Below are positions 32,232 through 40,682 of a DNA stretch of 64,000 bases, one piece after another; positions within the stretch are counted from its first letter, which is position 1, and each line of letters starts with the position of its first letter. The DNA lies in the NCBI RefSeq assembly GCF_004570845.1, contig NZ_SPQZ01000007.1:1-64000 (forward strand), given 5' to 3'. The position numbers were made by a program, and so were the translations under genes. Source of the DNA: Orlajensenia leifsoniae (GTDB lineage Bacteria > Actinomycetota > Actinomycetes > Actinomycetales > Microbacteriaceae). The notes below the pieces were generated by a model, which saw nothing but the letters and a program-made list of their open reading frames with translations, was not told the origin of the DNA and ran no database searches.

Positions 32232-32833
32232 TGGCACTCGAGGTGGTGCTGGCCACGCACAACCAGCACAAGGTCGAGGAGTTCCAGCGCATCCTCGGTG
32301 CCGCCATGCCGTCGATCACCGTCGTGGCCTACGACGGACCCGAGCCCGTCGAGGACGGCGTGAGCTTCGCCGAGAACGCCCTCATCAAGGCGCGGGCCGC
32401 GGCAGCCCACACGGGACTCGTGGCCCTCGCCGACGACTCGGGCATCTGCGTCGACATCCTGGGAGGTGCGCCCGGGATCTTCTCGGCGCGCTGGGCCGGT
32501 GGCCGCGACAGCACCGAGAACCTCGAGCTGCTGCTCGCGCAGTTGAGCGACATCGCCGATCCGCATCGCGGCGCGCACTTCACCTGTGCGATCGCGATCG
32601 TGGCTCCGGATGCCGCGGGGCGGTCGGGCTTCGAGCAGGTGGCGTCGGGCGAGTGGCCGGGGCGACTGGCCTCTGCGGCATCCGGTGCCCACGGTTTCGG
32701 CTACGACCCGATCTTCGTGCCGGACGGCCACGACGTGAGCGCTGCCGAGCTGGCGCCCGAAGTGAAGAACGCCGAGAGCCACCGGGCCCGGGCGTTCACC
32801 GCCGCCATCCCCATCCTGCAGCGCCTGGCCTAG
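32231..32833 (+). CDS. rdgB: RdgB/HAM1 non-canonical purine NTP pyrophosphatase
   Basis: A 200-residue enzyme of the HAM1/RdgB family, which removes dITP, XTP and ITP from the nucleotide pool. It shows VVLATHNQHKVEEFQ at the N-terminus, SFAENALIKARAAA, the metal-binding DDSGICVDILGGAPG and the C-terminal GFGYDPIFVP motif. The ATG overlaps the rph stop by 1 nt, so both are translated together. Confidence 0.92.
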   Translation: MALEVVLATHNQHKVEEFQRILGAAMPSITVVAYDGPEPVEDGVSFAENALIKARAAAAHTGLVALADDSGICVDILGGAPGIFSARWAGGRDSTENLELLLAQLSDIADPHRGAHFTCAIAIVAPDAAGRSGFEQVASGEWPGRLASAASGAHGFGYDPIFVPDGHDVSAAELAPEVKNAESHRARAFTAAIPILQRLA

Positions 32834-32883
32834 CCCGCTCACGGCTCGCTACCATGGGGGCATCCCCAGCAAAGGAGCGCCTC

Positions 32884-33474
32884 GTGGGCACGGTGGTCAT
32901 CTACGGCTCGATGTCGGTCGACGGCTTCATCGCGGACGAGAACGATCAGCCCGGGCCTCTGTTCGACTGGCTGCTCACCGGTGACGTGCCGTTGGACGAC
33001 AGCGGCGTCCTGAAGGTGTCGCAGGCGTCCTACGACCACACCAGGGCGTACTGGGACAGCATCGGGGTGACGATCGCCGGCCGCCACGTCTTCGACCTGA
33101 CGGACGGCTGGGACGGGACGCCTCCGAGCGGTATCGACCACGTGGTGGTCGTGACGCATCGGCCCGCGCCCGATGGCTGGGACCCCTCGGCTCCGTTCCA
33201 TTTCGTCGACGGCATCGAGGCAGCCGTGGCCCGGGCGCAGGAGCTCGCGGGTGACCGCGTGGTCGAGGTCGCCGCGGGTGAGGTCGGTGGCCAGGCTCTT
33301 GCCGCGGGTCTCGTCGACGAGGTGCGCATGGACGTCGTCCCCGTCGTGTTCGGGTCGGGCAAGCGCTACTTCGGGTCGGTGAACGCGCAGCATCTGCTGG
33401 AGGGTCCCGACGAGGTGGTCCAGGGCAGCGGGGTGCTTCACCTGCGCTATCGGGTGCGTCGTCCACCGCTCTGA
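32884..33474 (+). CDS. Dihydrofolate reductase / RibD C-terminal domain protein
   Basis: A 196-residue DHFR-fold protein of the stand-alone RibD_C type. The N-terminus VVIYGSMSVDGFIADEND, IAGRHVFDLTDGW in the middle and DVVPVVFGSGKRYFG near the C-terminus match the family. Such proteins bind NADPH and reduce varied small molecules; few have known substrates. GTG 32884 follows AAAGGAG (32872-32878) by 5 nt, which excludes longer forms of the open frame. Confidence 0.8.
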   Translation: MGTVVIYGSMSVDGFIADENDQPGPLFDWLLTGDVPLDDSGVLKVSQASYDHTRAYWDSIGVTIAGRHVFDLTDGWDGTPPSGIDHVVVVTHRPAPDGWDPSAPFHFVDGIEAAVARAQELAGDRVVEVAAGEVGGQALAAGLVDEVRMDVVPVVFGSGKRYFGSVNAQHLLEGPDEVVQGSGVLHLRYRVRRPPL

Positions 33475-33489
33475 ACGGGCGCTGCTGAT

Positions 33490-33508
33490 AACGATTCCCG
33501 GAGTCGTT
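33490..33508 (+). terminator. Weak hairpin after the DHFR-like gene
   Basis: 9-nt arms (33490-33498 with 33500-33508, one G-T wobble) with almost no loop and no T tail. It could act as a weak terminator before the CDF gene. Confidence 0.3.
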
Positions 33509-33564
33509 CCCAACTGCGCGGATGAGGTCGTTCGGGCGGGATTCCGGCCTACCCTTGAAGGGAC

Positions 33565-34473
33565 ATGGCCCACGATCACGCCCACCGGAGCTCCAACAGG
33601 TCCCGACTTCTCATAGTCATCGGGATCGTCTCCGTCGTGCTCGTCGCCGAGGTGGCGGGTGCCGCCCTCAGCGGATCGCTCGCCCTGTTCGCCGACGCCG
33701 GCCACATGCTCTCCGATCTCACCGGCCTCGTCGTCGCGCTGGTCGCCGCGATCGTGGCCGCGCGACCGGCGTCGGAGCGCCAGACCTACGGGTACCAGCG
33801 TGCCGAGGTCTTCGGGGCGCTCATCAATGCGCTCATCCTGATCGTCGTCGCGCTGTTCGTCGGCATCGAGGGCATCCGCCGCCTGATCGAGCCGGGCCCC
33901 GCAGAGGTGCAGGGCTCGCTCATGCTGCTCATTGCGAGCATCGGCCTCGTGGCCAACGTGATCGCCTTCCTGGTGCTGCGACGCGGCGACACCACGTCGC
34001 TCAACATGCGCGGTGCGGCCCTCGAGGTGCTCGGCGACCTGCTGGGGTCCATCGCCGTCATCGTGGCCGGCATCGTGATCATCACGACGGGATTCGCCGC
34101 GGCGGACGCGATCGCCTCGCTGCTCATCGCCGTGATGATCGTGCCGCGCGCGGTGTCGCTGCTGCGCGACGTGGTGCGGGTGCTCAGCCAGTCCGTGCCC
34201 GTCGACACCAGCGTCGCCGAGATCCGCGAGCACATCCTCGAGACCGACGGCGTCGTCGATGTCCACGACGTGCACGTGTGGGCGATCACCTCGGGCGAGT
34301 ACGTCTTCAGCGCCCACGTGGTGGTCGAGCCGGACGCTCTCGCCGGCGAGCGGTCGAGCTGCCTGCTCGACGAGCTCAGCGACTGCCTCGCGCATCACTT
34401 CGACGTGGAGCACTCCACGTTCCAGCTCGAGCCGGCCGAGCACGCGGCGCACGAGCAGCCGCACCACGCGTAG
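33565..34473 (+). CDS. Cation diffusion facilitator (CzcD/ZnT-like zinc exporter)
   Basis: A 302-residue CDF transporter with six membrane segments (about 12-190) and a C-terminal cytoplasmic metal-binding domain. The ADAGHMLSD motif in TM2 provides the transported-zinc site; the second site in TM5 reads ADAIASLLIAV. A histidine-rich start (MAHDHAHRS) and end (EHAAHEQPHHA) fit metal handling. It probably exports Zn2+ or another divalent cation by proton antiport. TACCCT at 33550 is a possible -10, and GAAGGG lies just before ATG 33565. Confidence 0.9.
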   Translation: MAHDHAHRSSNRSRLLIVIGIVSVVLVAEVAGAALSGSLALFADAGHMLSDLTGLVVALVAAIVAARPASERQTYGYQRAEVFGALINALILIVVALFVGIEGIRRLIEPGPAEVQGSLMLLIASIGLVANVIAFLVLRRGDTTSLNMRGAALEVLGDLLGSIAVIVAGIVIITTGFAAADAIASLLIAVMIVPRAVSLLRDVVRVLSQSVPVDTSVAEIREHILETDGVVDVHDVHVWAITSGEYVFSAHVVVEPDALAGERSSCLLDELSDCLAHHFDVEHSTFQLEPAEHAAHEQPHHA

Positions 34474-34525
34474 CCACGACGCCCGCTGGGGCCCAGACGA
34501 AGTCCGCGGTCGAGCTCATGGGTCG

Positions 34526-34599
34526 GAGAACAGGCCCGATCGTCCGGAACAGGCCCATCTGGCCTGTAGCGGCTCGATTAGCGGATCGGGCCTGTTCTC
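34526..34599. terminator. Nested inverted repeats between convergent CDF and DedA genes
   Basis: A perfect 16-bp inverted repeat (34526-34541 with 34584-34599) encloses a smaller hairpin of 7-bp arms (34549-34555 with 34561-34567). Four copies of ACAGGCC/GGCCTGT result. Position between two gene ends suggests a bidirectional terminator, but the 42-nt loop is long. Confidence 0.6.
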
Positions 34600-34635
34600 G
34601 GAACGAGACCCGGGCAAGCGGATGCCGCGCCGAGG

Positions 34636-35376
34636 CTAGAAGCCGTCGGGGCGCTTCTCGAACACGTCGGGGTCGAGGGCCAGCTCGGCTGCCTCCTCGG
34701 CATCCGTCACCACGTCTTCTCCGGCCTCGGCTGCCTTCTTCGCCTGGTGGGCGGAGTGGAAGTAGTGCCAGAGCGTGGGGATGAGCGTGAGGACGACAGC
34801 GCCCAAGAGGATGATGTCGATGTAGTTCTGCACGAACTCGGCGACGGGCGGGATGTACCCGATGAGGAAGCCGAAGTAGGTCAGGCCAGCACCCCAGATG
34901 AGCGCGCCGATGGCGTTGTACAGCGAGTACCTCTTGTAGTCCATGTGGCCGATGCCCGCGGCGACGGGGGCGAAGGTGCGCACGATCGGCACGAAGCGGG
35001 CGAGGATGACCGCGAGCGCGCCGAACCGGGTGAAGAAGGCGTTCGTCCGCTCGACGTTCTTGACGCTGAAGAGGCCGGATTCCTTCTTCTCGAAGACCCG
35101 TGGCCCGAACCTGTGGCCTATGAGATAGCCGACCTCGCCGCCGAGGAAGGCCGCCACGGCGATGGCGAGGCAGACCCACCAGATGTCGACACCGAACACC
35201 AGCGAGGTGTGGGTGAGCAGGCCGGAGATGACCAGCAGGGTGTCGCCGGGGAGGAGGAATCCGACCAGCAGGCCGGTCTCCGCGAAGACTATCGCGCACA
35301 CCACCACCAGGGCCCAGGGGCCTGCGCCGGCGATGATGGTCTCTGGGTCGAGCCAGGGGATCAGGGCGGTGTGCAT
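34636..35376 (-). CDS. DedA family membrane protein (1)
   Basis: A 246-residue DedA/SNARE-associated protein with about five hydrophobic segments, ETGLLVGFLLPGDTLL in the re-entrant loop and the conserved RFVPIVRTFAPVAAGIGHM segment. DedA proteins are thought to flip undecaprenyl phosphate or phospholipids and affect envelope homeostasis. The C-terminal tail (about 205-246) is acidic and cytoplasmic. It starts 11 bp after the second DedA gene ends, so the two are probably one transcript with the heme oxygenase gene upstream. Confidence 0.88.
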   Translation of the reverse strand: MHTALIPWLDPETIIAGAGPWALVVVCAIVFAETGLLVGFLLPGDTLLVISGLLTHTSLVFGVDIWWVCLAIAVAAFLGGEVGYLIGHRFGPRVFEKKESGLFSVKNVERTNAFFTRFGALAVILARFVPIVRTFAPVAAGIGHMDYKRYSLYNAIGALIWGAGLTYFGFLIGYIPPVAEFVQNYIDIILLGAVVLTLIPTLWHYFHSAHQAKKAAEAGEDVVTDAEEAAELALDPDVFEKRPDGF

Positions 35377-35386
35377 GCGCCGCAGT

Positions 35387-36052
35387 CTACTGGGCCGAAG
35401 AGACGTCAGCCTGTGCAGACGCTGCGCGATCGGCGCGCTCCAGTCGCCATGCCCTGATGCCCGCGATGACGGATGCCGTGATGAAGACCCCGGCGATCAC
35501 ATAGGCCAGAACCTTCACCCCGGGGATGGACGCCGCGTAGTAGCCGATCACGGTGATCCCGACGCCCCACGCCAGGGCTCCGACGATGTTCGCGGTCACG
35601 AAGCGGGCGTAGCCCATGCGTCCGACGCCCGCGATGACGGGCACGAAGACGCGACCCCAGGGGATGAACCGGGCGATGACCACCGACCACCAGCCGAAGG
35701 TGCGGTAGAAGCGCTCGGTGCGGGCGATGACCCCCTGCATCCGGGGCCCGCCGCGCTTGTCGAGATAGGGCCTGCCGTACCGTCGTCCGAGCAGGAAGCC
35801 GACCTGGTCGCCGAGGAAGGCGGCGATGCCGGTTCCGATCGCGAGAACCCAGATGTCGACTCCGGATGCGCCTGCCGCGATGATCCCCGAGGCGAAGAGC
35901 AGCGAGTCGCCGGTGACGAACGGGACGAAGACGCCGACGAAGAGCGCGGTGCCCGCGAAGACGAGGCCCCACACGACGAGGTAGAAGACCACGACACCGA
36001 CCTGGCCGAGCAGGTCGGTGAGCTGGCCGTCGAGCGCCGCCGTGCGGAGCAC
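35387..36052 (-). CDS. DedA family membrane protein (2)
   Basis: A 221-residue DedA homologue with GVFVPFVTGDSLLFASG in the first loop and RFIPWGRVFVPVIAGVGRM in the second; only part of these match its neighbour, so it is a paralogue and not a recent copy. GTG 36052, 5 nt after the heme-oxygenase stop codon, is the start chosen. Longer frames run into the heme oxygenase. Role is likely the same lipid-carrier recycling. Confidence 0.82.
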   Translation of the reverse strand: MLRTAALDGQLTDLLGQVGVVVFYLVVWGLVFAGTALFVGVFVPFVTGDSLLFASGIIAAGASGVDIWVLAIGTGIAAFLGDQVGFLLGRRYGRPYLDKRGGPRMQGVIARTERFYRTFGWWSVVIARFIPWGRVFVPVIAGVGRMGYARFVTANIVGALAWGVGITVIGYYAASIPGVKVLAYVIAGVFITASVIAGIRAWRLERADRAASAQADVSSAQ

Positions 36053-36057
36053 GATTC

Positions 36058-36693
36058 TCAGCCGTCGAGCGCGTCGAAGACGGCGCTGTTGAAGTCGAAG
36101 GCCGCGTCGGCTTCCGTGACGAAGGCGTCGACCTGCGCGGCATCGAAGCCGAGGGCGTTGAGGTTCTCGCGATAGGCGCGCTTGTAGTGCACGATGTCGG
36201 TGATCTCGGTGAAGCGGAAGAAGCTCAGCTGCTCGGGAGTGGCGTCGTAGTGGCGCGCGACGAGGCGCGCGATGGCCTGGCCGCCCGAGAGGTCGCCGAG
36301 GTAGCGCGTGTAGTGGTGGGCGAGGTAGCGGGGGAGATCGTCGGGGGCGATCGCGCGCAGGTGCTCGGCGTAGGCGGCCGTGGCCGGCAGGGCCGGGAGC
36401 TCGGTGCGCCACGCGGGGGATCCGAGGGCGGCGAGGTCGCTCTCCACCGCGGCGAACCTGTCGAGACTGTGGGCGTCGATGATGGCCGGATCGTTCGGCT
36501 GGGCCGGGCGCGACTCGAGCGCCTCGTAGATCCAGGCCAGCTGGGCGAGGTAGCGGGTGTAGGCCGCGAGGTCGAGCTCGCCCTTCATGAGGGCCGTGAT
36601 GAACGGCTTGCTCTCGGCGGACCGGTGGGCGTCCATCGTGCGCTCGCGGACGATGGCGGCGACATCCGTCGCGTCGACAGTGAGGTTAGGCAT
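36058..36693 (-). CDS. Heme oxygenase (biliverdin-producing)
   Basis: A 211-residue HmuO-type heme oxygenase that opens heme to biliverdin, CO and Fe2+ for iron acquisition. The proximal histidine is H23 in RERTMDAHRSAES; the distal helix shows YLGDLSGGQAIARL with the flexible GDLSGG segment. ATG at 36693 has a -10 hexamer 6 nt upstream and a DtxR-type iron box over the start, so expression should rise under iron shortage. The minus-strand frame stays open far upstream, but that part is a shadow of the flotillin gene. Two DedA genes follow. Confidence 0.9.
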   Translation of the reverse strand: MPNLTVDATDVAAIVRERTMDAHRSAESKPFITALMKGELDLAAYTRYLAQLAWIYEALESRPAQPNDPAIIDAHSLDRFAAVESDLAALGSPAWRTELPALPATAAYAEHLRAIAPDDLPRYLAHHYTRYLGDLSGGQAIARLVARHYDATPEQLSFFRFTEITDIVHYKRAYRENLNALGFDAAQVDAFVTEADAAFDFNSAVFDALDG

Positions 36694-36699
36694 ACCTAA
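36681..36699 (-). promoter_or_regulatory. DtxR/IdeR iron box over the heme oxygenase start codon
   Basis: The 19-bp site TGAGGTTAGGCATACCTAA matches the consensus TTAGGTTAGSCTAACCTAA at 16 of 19 positions. It covers the start codon (36691-36693) and the sequence up to the -10 hexamer, so bound regulator would block initiation. Confidence 0.78.
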
Positions 36700-36705
36700 A
36701 CAGTA
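36700..36705 (-). promoter_or_regulatory. -10 hexamer TACTGT (minus strand), leaderless promoter of heme oxygenase
   Basis: TACTGT ends 6 nt before the ATG at 36693 and lies next to the iron box. Confidence 0.5.
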
Positions 36706-36828
36706 ACGGACGCAAGCCCCTTGTGTCTCACCCCCGAAACGGGCATCGGCGTGGGTGATCGGGTCCAGTACTCTTCCGAGGGGGGATGAGCAGCGTGCGC
36801 GTCCGCCGGGCTCATCGAAAGGACCTTC

Positions 36829-38289
36829 GTGTTCGACTTCCTCTTCAGCAATCCGCTCCTCGGCACGATCGCGATCGTGATCGTGGCGGTCATCGTCGTC
36901 TTCATCTACGCCAAGGCGCTGTACCGCAACGTGTCGCCGGATGAGGCTCTCGTCGTCACCGGCAAGCGCTCCAAGCGCCGGGTGGTCGACGGGGTCGAGG
37001 CCGAGGAGTCGGGCCAGCGCGTGGTGCACGGCCAGGGCGTGTGGATCACGCCGTTCTTCCAGAAGGCGCACAAGATCTCCCTGCGCTCGCGGGCCATCGA
37101 CATCAAGGCCGAGGCGCAGACCAAGAACGGCATCACGATGAACGTCGACGCCGTGGCGATCGTCAAGGTCGGCGACGCAGACGAGAAGATCCGCGCCGCG
37201 GCCCAGCGCTTCCTCGGCCAGGACAAGAACATCGACATCTTCGCGCTCGAGGTGCTGTCGGGATCGTTGCGCTCCTCGGTGGGTGCCACCGACGTGCTCA
37301 CCATCATCAACAAGCGCGACGAGCTCTCGACCGCGGTGCTCGACATCGCACGCCAGTCGCTGCTCAACCAGGGCCTCGACGTCGACTCCTTCGAGATCAA
37401 GGGCATCTCGGACAGCAACGGCTACATCGAGGACCTCGGCCGTGCCGAGCAGGCCGAGGTGCGCAAGCAGGCCGAGATCGCCGAGTCGCGCGCCAAGAAA
37501 GAGGCCCGCGAGGCCGCCGTCGCCGCCGAGACCGCCATCGCCGAGGCCGAGAACGCCCTCGCCCTGCGCAAGGCCGACCTGCAGAAGGAGACCGACAAGG
37601 CCGCGGCCGAGGCGGCATCCGCCCGCCCGCTCGCCGAGGCGCAGTCGCAGCAGGCCGTCGTCGCCCAGCAGGAGATCACAGCCCAGAAGCGCGCATCGCT
37701 GCGTGCGGCCGAGCTCGAGTCCGAGGTCAAGGCCGTGGCCGATGCCGAGGCCTACCGTGTGAAGACCATCGCGCAGGCGGCCGCAGACTCCAAGCTCATC
37801 GAGGCTCAGTCGGCCCGCGACGCCCGCAAGGCCGCGGCCGACGCCCTCGAGGCCGAGGGTCTCGCCGAAGCCAAGGCGATCGCCGCCCGCGGTGAGGCCG
37901 AGGCATCCGCCACCAAGGCCGCTGCCGAGGCCGTCGCCCAGCAGTCCGAGGCGCTGCTGCAGCTCAAGGTGATCGAGGCCCTGCCGCTCATCGCCCGCGA
38001 GCTCGCGGCGCCGATGTCGAACATCGACCAGCTCACGGTGATCTCCACCGACGGCGCCTCGCAGCTCGCCAAGAACGCGGCATCCGGACTCACGGAGGTC
38101 GATGGAGTACTGAAGTCGACGATGGGCCTCAGCATCCGCGACCTGCTCGGATCGTTCGTCGGCGGCGCTGCGGCCGGCCAGACGTTCGCGGCGAACTCGA
38201 ACGGCGGCGCTGCAGCGCCGCACACGAACCACGTCGTCGCCGTCGACCTCGACCCGGAGCCCGAGTCGGAGACGCTGCCGGTCTCCTGA
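36829..38289 (+). CDS. Flotillin-like SPFH domain protein
   Basis: A 486-residue flotillin (FloT/YuaG type). One N-terminal membrane segment (residues 5-27, LLGTIAIVIVAVIVVFIYA) precedes the SPFH/band-7 domain (about 30-215, with VTGKRSKRRVVDG and FALEVLSGSLRSSVG). A long Ala/Glu-rich coiled coil (about 215-370, many EA repeats) follows, then a short C-terminal domain ending with PEPESETLPVS. Flotillins scaffold membrane microdomains. Start GTG 36829 follows AAAGGACC. It faces the heme oxygenase across a 135-bp divergent region. Confidence 0.9.
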   Translation: MFDFLFSNPLLGTIAIVIVAVIVVFIYAKALYRNVSPDEALVVTGKRSKRRVVDGVEAEESGQRVVHGQGVWITPFFQKAHKISLRSRAIDIKAEAQTKNGITMNVDAVAIVKVGDADEKIRAAAQRFLGQDKNIDIFALEVLSGSLRSSVGATDVLTIINKRDELSTAVLDIARQSLLNQGLDVDSFEIKGISDSNGYIEDLGRAEQAEVRKQAEIAESRAKKEAREAAVAAETAIAEAENALALRKADLQKETDKAAAEAASARPLAEAQSQQAVVAQQEITAQKRASLRAAELESEVKAVADAEAYRVKTIAQAAADSKLIEAQSARDARKAAADALEAEGLAEAKAIAARGEAEASATKAAAEAVAQQSEALLQLKVIEALPLIARELAAPMSNIDQLTVISTDGASQLAKNAASGLTEVDGVLKSTMGLSIRDLLGSFVGGAAAGQTFAANSNGGAAAPHTNHVVAVDLDPEPESETLPVS

Positions 38290-38297
38290 TGCGAGAA

Positions 38298-38322
38298 GGG
38301 CCCACGCGTCACGCGTGGGCCC
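38298..38322. terminator. Terminator between flotillin gene and tRNA-Leu
   Basis: A perfect inverted repeat of 12-bp arms (38298-38309 with 38311-38322) and 1-nt centre. On the minus strand it follows the tRNA and is trailed by CTTCTCG; on the plus strand it lies 8 bp after the flotillin stop, so it can serve both. Confidence 0.75.
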
Positions 38323-38328
38323 GATCCG

Positions 38329-38408
38329 TGCGGAAGGTGGGACTCGAACCCACACGCCGAAGCACAGGAACCTAAATCCTGCGTGTCTGCCAATTCCACC
38401 ACTCCCGC
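38329..38408 (-). tRNA. tRNA-Leu (anticodon UAG)
   Basis: On the minus strand a 7-bp acceptor stem (GCGGGAG with CTTCCGC), D-arm, anticodon stem CAGGA/TCCTG with loop TTTAGGT (anticodon TAG at positions 34-36), a variable arm of about 11 nt and a T-arm with GTTCGAGTC are visible. Discriminator A is at 38329; CCA is not encoded. It reads CUA codons, rare in this GC-rich genome. Confidence 0.93.
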
Positions 38409-38487
38409 TGGTGCCGTCCCAGTGTAAACGGCGCCGCCCTGTGGACAGTTCCTGCACTCGGGCGCGATGGCGCGGCACGATGATCGG

Positions 38488-39720
38488 ATGACCGAGGCCG
38501 TTCGCACCATCACGGAGCGCGTGCGTGCCCGGGTGCGCACCGACGGCGTCGACCTGGCCTCGGATGCCGCCCTCGCCGAGCGCTACGCCCGCGACGCCCT
38601 CCGCGACTACGTCGAGCGCTCGGTCGCCGGAGCCGGTCCGCTCATCGCTGATGAGGAGCAGGCCACCCGCGAGGTCATCGCGTCGCTCACCGGATTCGGT
38701 CCGCTGCAGCCCTACCTCGACGACCCGACCATCGAGGAGATCTGGCTCAACTCTCCGTCCCGTGTCTTCGTGGCGCGCAACGGGGTGCCCGAGCTGACTT
38801 CGACCGTGCTCACCGAGAGCGCTGTGCGCGATCTGGTCGAACGGATGCTGCAGTCCAGCGGCCGCCGCGTCGACCTGTCGAGCCCGTTCGTCGATGCCTC
38901 CCTGCCCGACGGCTCGAGGTTGCACGTCGTGATCCCCGACATCACGCAGAAGCACTGGGCCGTGAACATCCGCAAGTTCACGAGGCGCCTGCGCGACCTG
39001 GGTCGCCTCGTGCAGCTGGGATCGCTGTCGCTACAGGCCGCGGAGTTCCTGCGCATGTGCGTGCTCGCCGACCAGAACATCCTCGTGTCGGGCCCGACGC
39101 AGGCGGGCAAGACCACCCTGCTCGGTGCCCTGCTCTCGAGCGCCCGGCGCGATGAGCGCATCGTGACGGTGGAGGAGACCTTCGAGCTCGACATCGACGC
39201 CCGCGACATCGTGGCCATGCAGTGCCGCCAGCCGAGCATCGAGGGCACCGGGGAGATCAGCCTGCGCCGCCTCATCAAGGAGGCGTTGCGCATGCGCCCA
39301 GACAGGCTGGTCGTCGGCGAGGTGCGCGAGGCCGAGAGCCTCGACCTGCTCATAGCGCTGAACAGTGGCCTTCCCGGCATGTGCAGCATCCATGCCAACA
39401 GCGCTCGCGACGCCCTGGCGAAGCTCTGCACGCTGCCGCTGCTCGCGGGGCGCAATATCGACTCCGCCTTCGTCGTGCCGACCGTCGCGGCCTGCGTCGA
39501 CATCGTCGTGCAGTGCGAGATCGATCGGGCAGGCGCTCGCCGTGTGACGGAGATCCTCGCCCTCAGCGGTTCCGTCTCGGGATCCGTCGTGGAGGCGAGT
39601 CCGGTGTTCCAGCTGCGCGATGGCCTGCTGCAGGCCACCGGAAGCCATCCGCTCAAACTCGCGAAGTTCCGCGCGGCCGGTCTCGACCCGTCGATCGTCC
39701 TGGCTCGGAGCGCGGCGTGA
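38488..39720 (+). CDS. tadA: TadA/CpaF-type secretion ATPase for Tad/Flp pili
   Basis: A 410-residue type II/IV secretion ATPase. It shows the TadA order: helical N-terminus, LTGFGPLQPYLDDPTIEEIW, a Walker A GPTQAGKTT near 200, aspartate box ERIVTVEETFELD, Walker B ALRMRPDRLVVGEVR and the HANSARDALAKL histidine box. It powers assembly of Flp-type pili. ATG 38488 gives the usual MTEAVRTI start; ATG 38467 is possible. The stop overlaps the tadB GTG by 4 nt. tadB, tadC, an Flp-like peptide and three pseudopilin-like genes follow. Confidence 0.88.
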   Translation: MTEAVRTITERVRARVRTDGVDLASDAALAERYARDALRDYVERSVAGAGPLIADEEQATREVIASLTGFGPLQPYLDDPTIEEIWLNSPSRVFVARNGVPELTSTVLTESAVRDLVERMLQSSGRRVDLSSPFVDASLPDGSRLHVVIPDITQKHWAVNIRKFTRRLRDLGRLVQLGSLSLQAAEFLRMCVLADQNILVSGPTQAGKTTLLGALLSSARRDERIVTVEETFELDIDARDIVAMQCRQPSIEGTGEISLRRLIKEALRMRPDRLVVGEVREAESLDLLIALNSGLPGMCSIHANSARDALAKLCTLPLLAGRNIDSAFVVPTVAACVDIVVQCEIDRAGARRVTEILALSGSVSGSVVEASPVFQLRDGLLQATGSHPLKLAKFRAAGLDPSIVLARSAA

Positions 39721-40592
39721 TCTCGGCCCAGGCCGTGGCCGTCGCCTGCGTGGCTGGAGCCGGCGTGCTGCTCGTGCTGTCGCCCTGGCTGTGGCCGCGG
39801 TCGGATGAGCGCCCACGCCGATCGGACTCGGCAGGTGAACGGATGCGCGAGCGCCTCGCGCTCGCCGGTCTCGGCGGCGTGCCACCGGCCGTGCTCCTGC
39901 TCATCTCAGTGCTCGTCGGTCTCGCGACCGCCGGGCTGATGCAGGCGATCGTGGGAGTGTCCGCACTGTCCCTCGCAGCCGGCCTCGTGGGTTTCGCTGC
40001 TCCGGCCCTCGTCGTGACTCTCCGTGCCCGAGCCCGCCGAGTGGCGAACAGAGCGCTCTGGCCCGATGTCGTCGACCATCTCCTGTCGGCCGTGCGCGCC
40101 GGCATCGCGCTGCCTGACGCCGTCGCATCGCTGTCGCAGTCGGGTCCGGCAGGCACGCGCGCGAGCTTCGCCGCGTTCGAGCGCGAGTACCGGGCCACGG
40201 GCAACTTCTCGCACTCGATCGACCTTCTGAAGGCCGACCTGGCCGACCCCGTCGCCGATCGCCTCCTCGAGACCCTGCGCATGGCGCGCGAGGTCGGTGG
40301 CAGCGACCTGGGCGAGGTGCTGCGCTCGCTCGCCGCCTATCTGCGCGATGACGCCGTGGTGCGGGCGGAACTGCGAGCCCGGCAGTCCTGGATCGTGAAC
40401 GCCGCCAGGCTGGGAGTCGTGGCTCCGTGGATCGTGCTGCTCATGCTCGCGACCCGTCCCGAGGGGGCAGCCGCGTACAACTCGCCGGCCGGTGCCGTGC
40501 TCATCCTGGTCGGACTCCTCGTCTCGGCGTTGGCCTACCTGCTCATGATCCGGGTCGGGAGGCTGCCGGAGGAGCAGCGCTGGTTCCGATGA
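39717..40592 (+). CDS. tadB: TadB-like inner-membrane protein (GspF domain)
   Basis: A 291-residue membrane protein with two N-terminal membrane segments, a central cytoplasmic GspF domain (residues about 115-230: WPDVVDHLLSAVRAGIALPDAV and RMAREVGGSDLGEVLRSLAAYLRDD) and two C-terminal segments. This is the platform protein on which TadA acts. GTG 39717 overlaps the tadA stop by 4 nt. It pairs with TadC. Confidence 0.85.
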   Translation: MISAQAVAVACVAGAGVLLVLSPWLWPRSDERPRRSDSAGERMRERLALAGLGGVPPAVLLLISVLVGLATAGLMQAIVGVSALSLAAGLVGFAAPALVVTLRARARRVANRALWPDVVDHLLSAVRAGIALPDAVASLSQSGPAGTRASFAAFEREYRATGNFSHSIDLLKADLADPVADRLLETLRMAREVGGSDLGEVLRSLAAYLRDDAVVRAELRARQSWIVNAARLGVVAPWIVLLMLATRPEGAAAYNSPAGAVLILVGLLVSALAYLLMIRVGRLPEEQRWFR

Positions 40593-40682
40593 CTGTGGAT
40601 AAGTCGGGCGTCACGGCCCGAGATCGCGCCATGATGCCGCAATGACCGGCGTGGATGCGGTGGCGGGCCGGCGGAGCAGCCG

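Noticed and set aside
30573-32237. 554-residue minus-strand frame opposite murI and rph
   Set aside because: Antisense to two highly conserved enzymes and without family resemblance.
36694-38955. 965-residue minus-strand frame extending the heme oxygenase
   Set aside because: Everything upstream of ATG 36693 is the reverse of the flotillin gene and tRNA region, without family features; the heme-oxygenase start has a promoter and iron box.
40593-40682. Small gene between tadB and tadC
   Set aside because: A short ATG frame exists but has no ribosome site, conservation cue or membrane helix.
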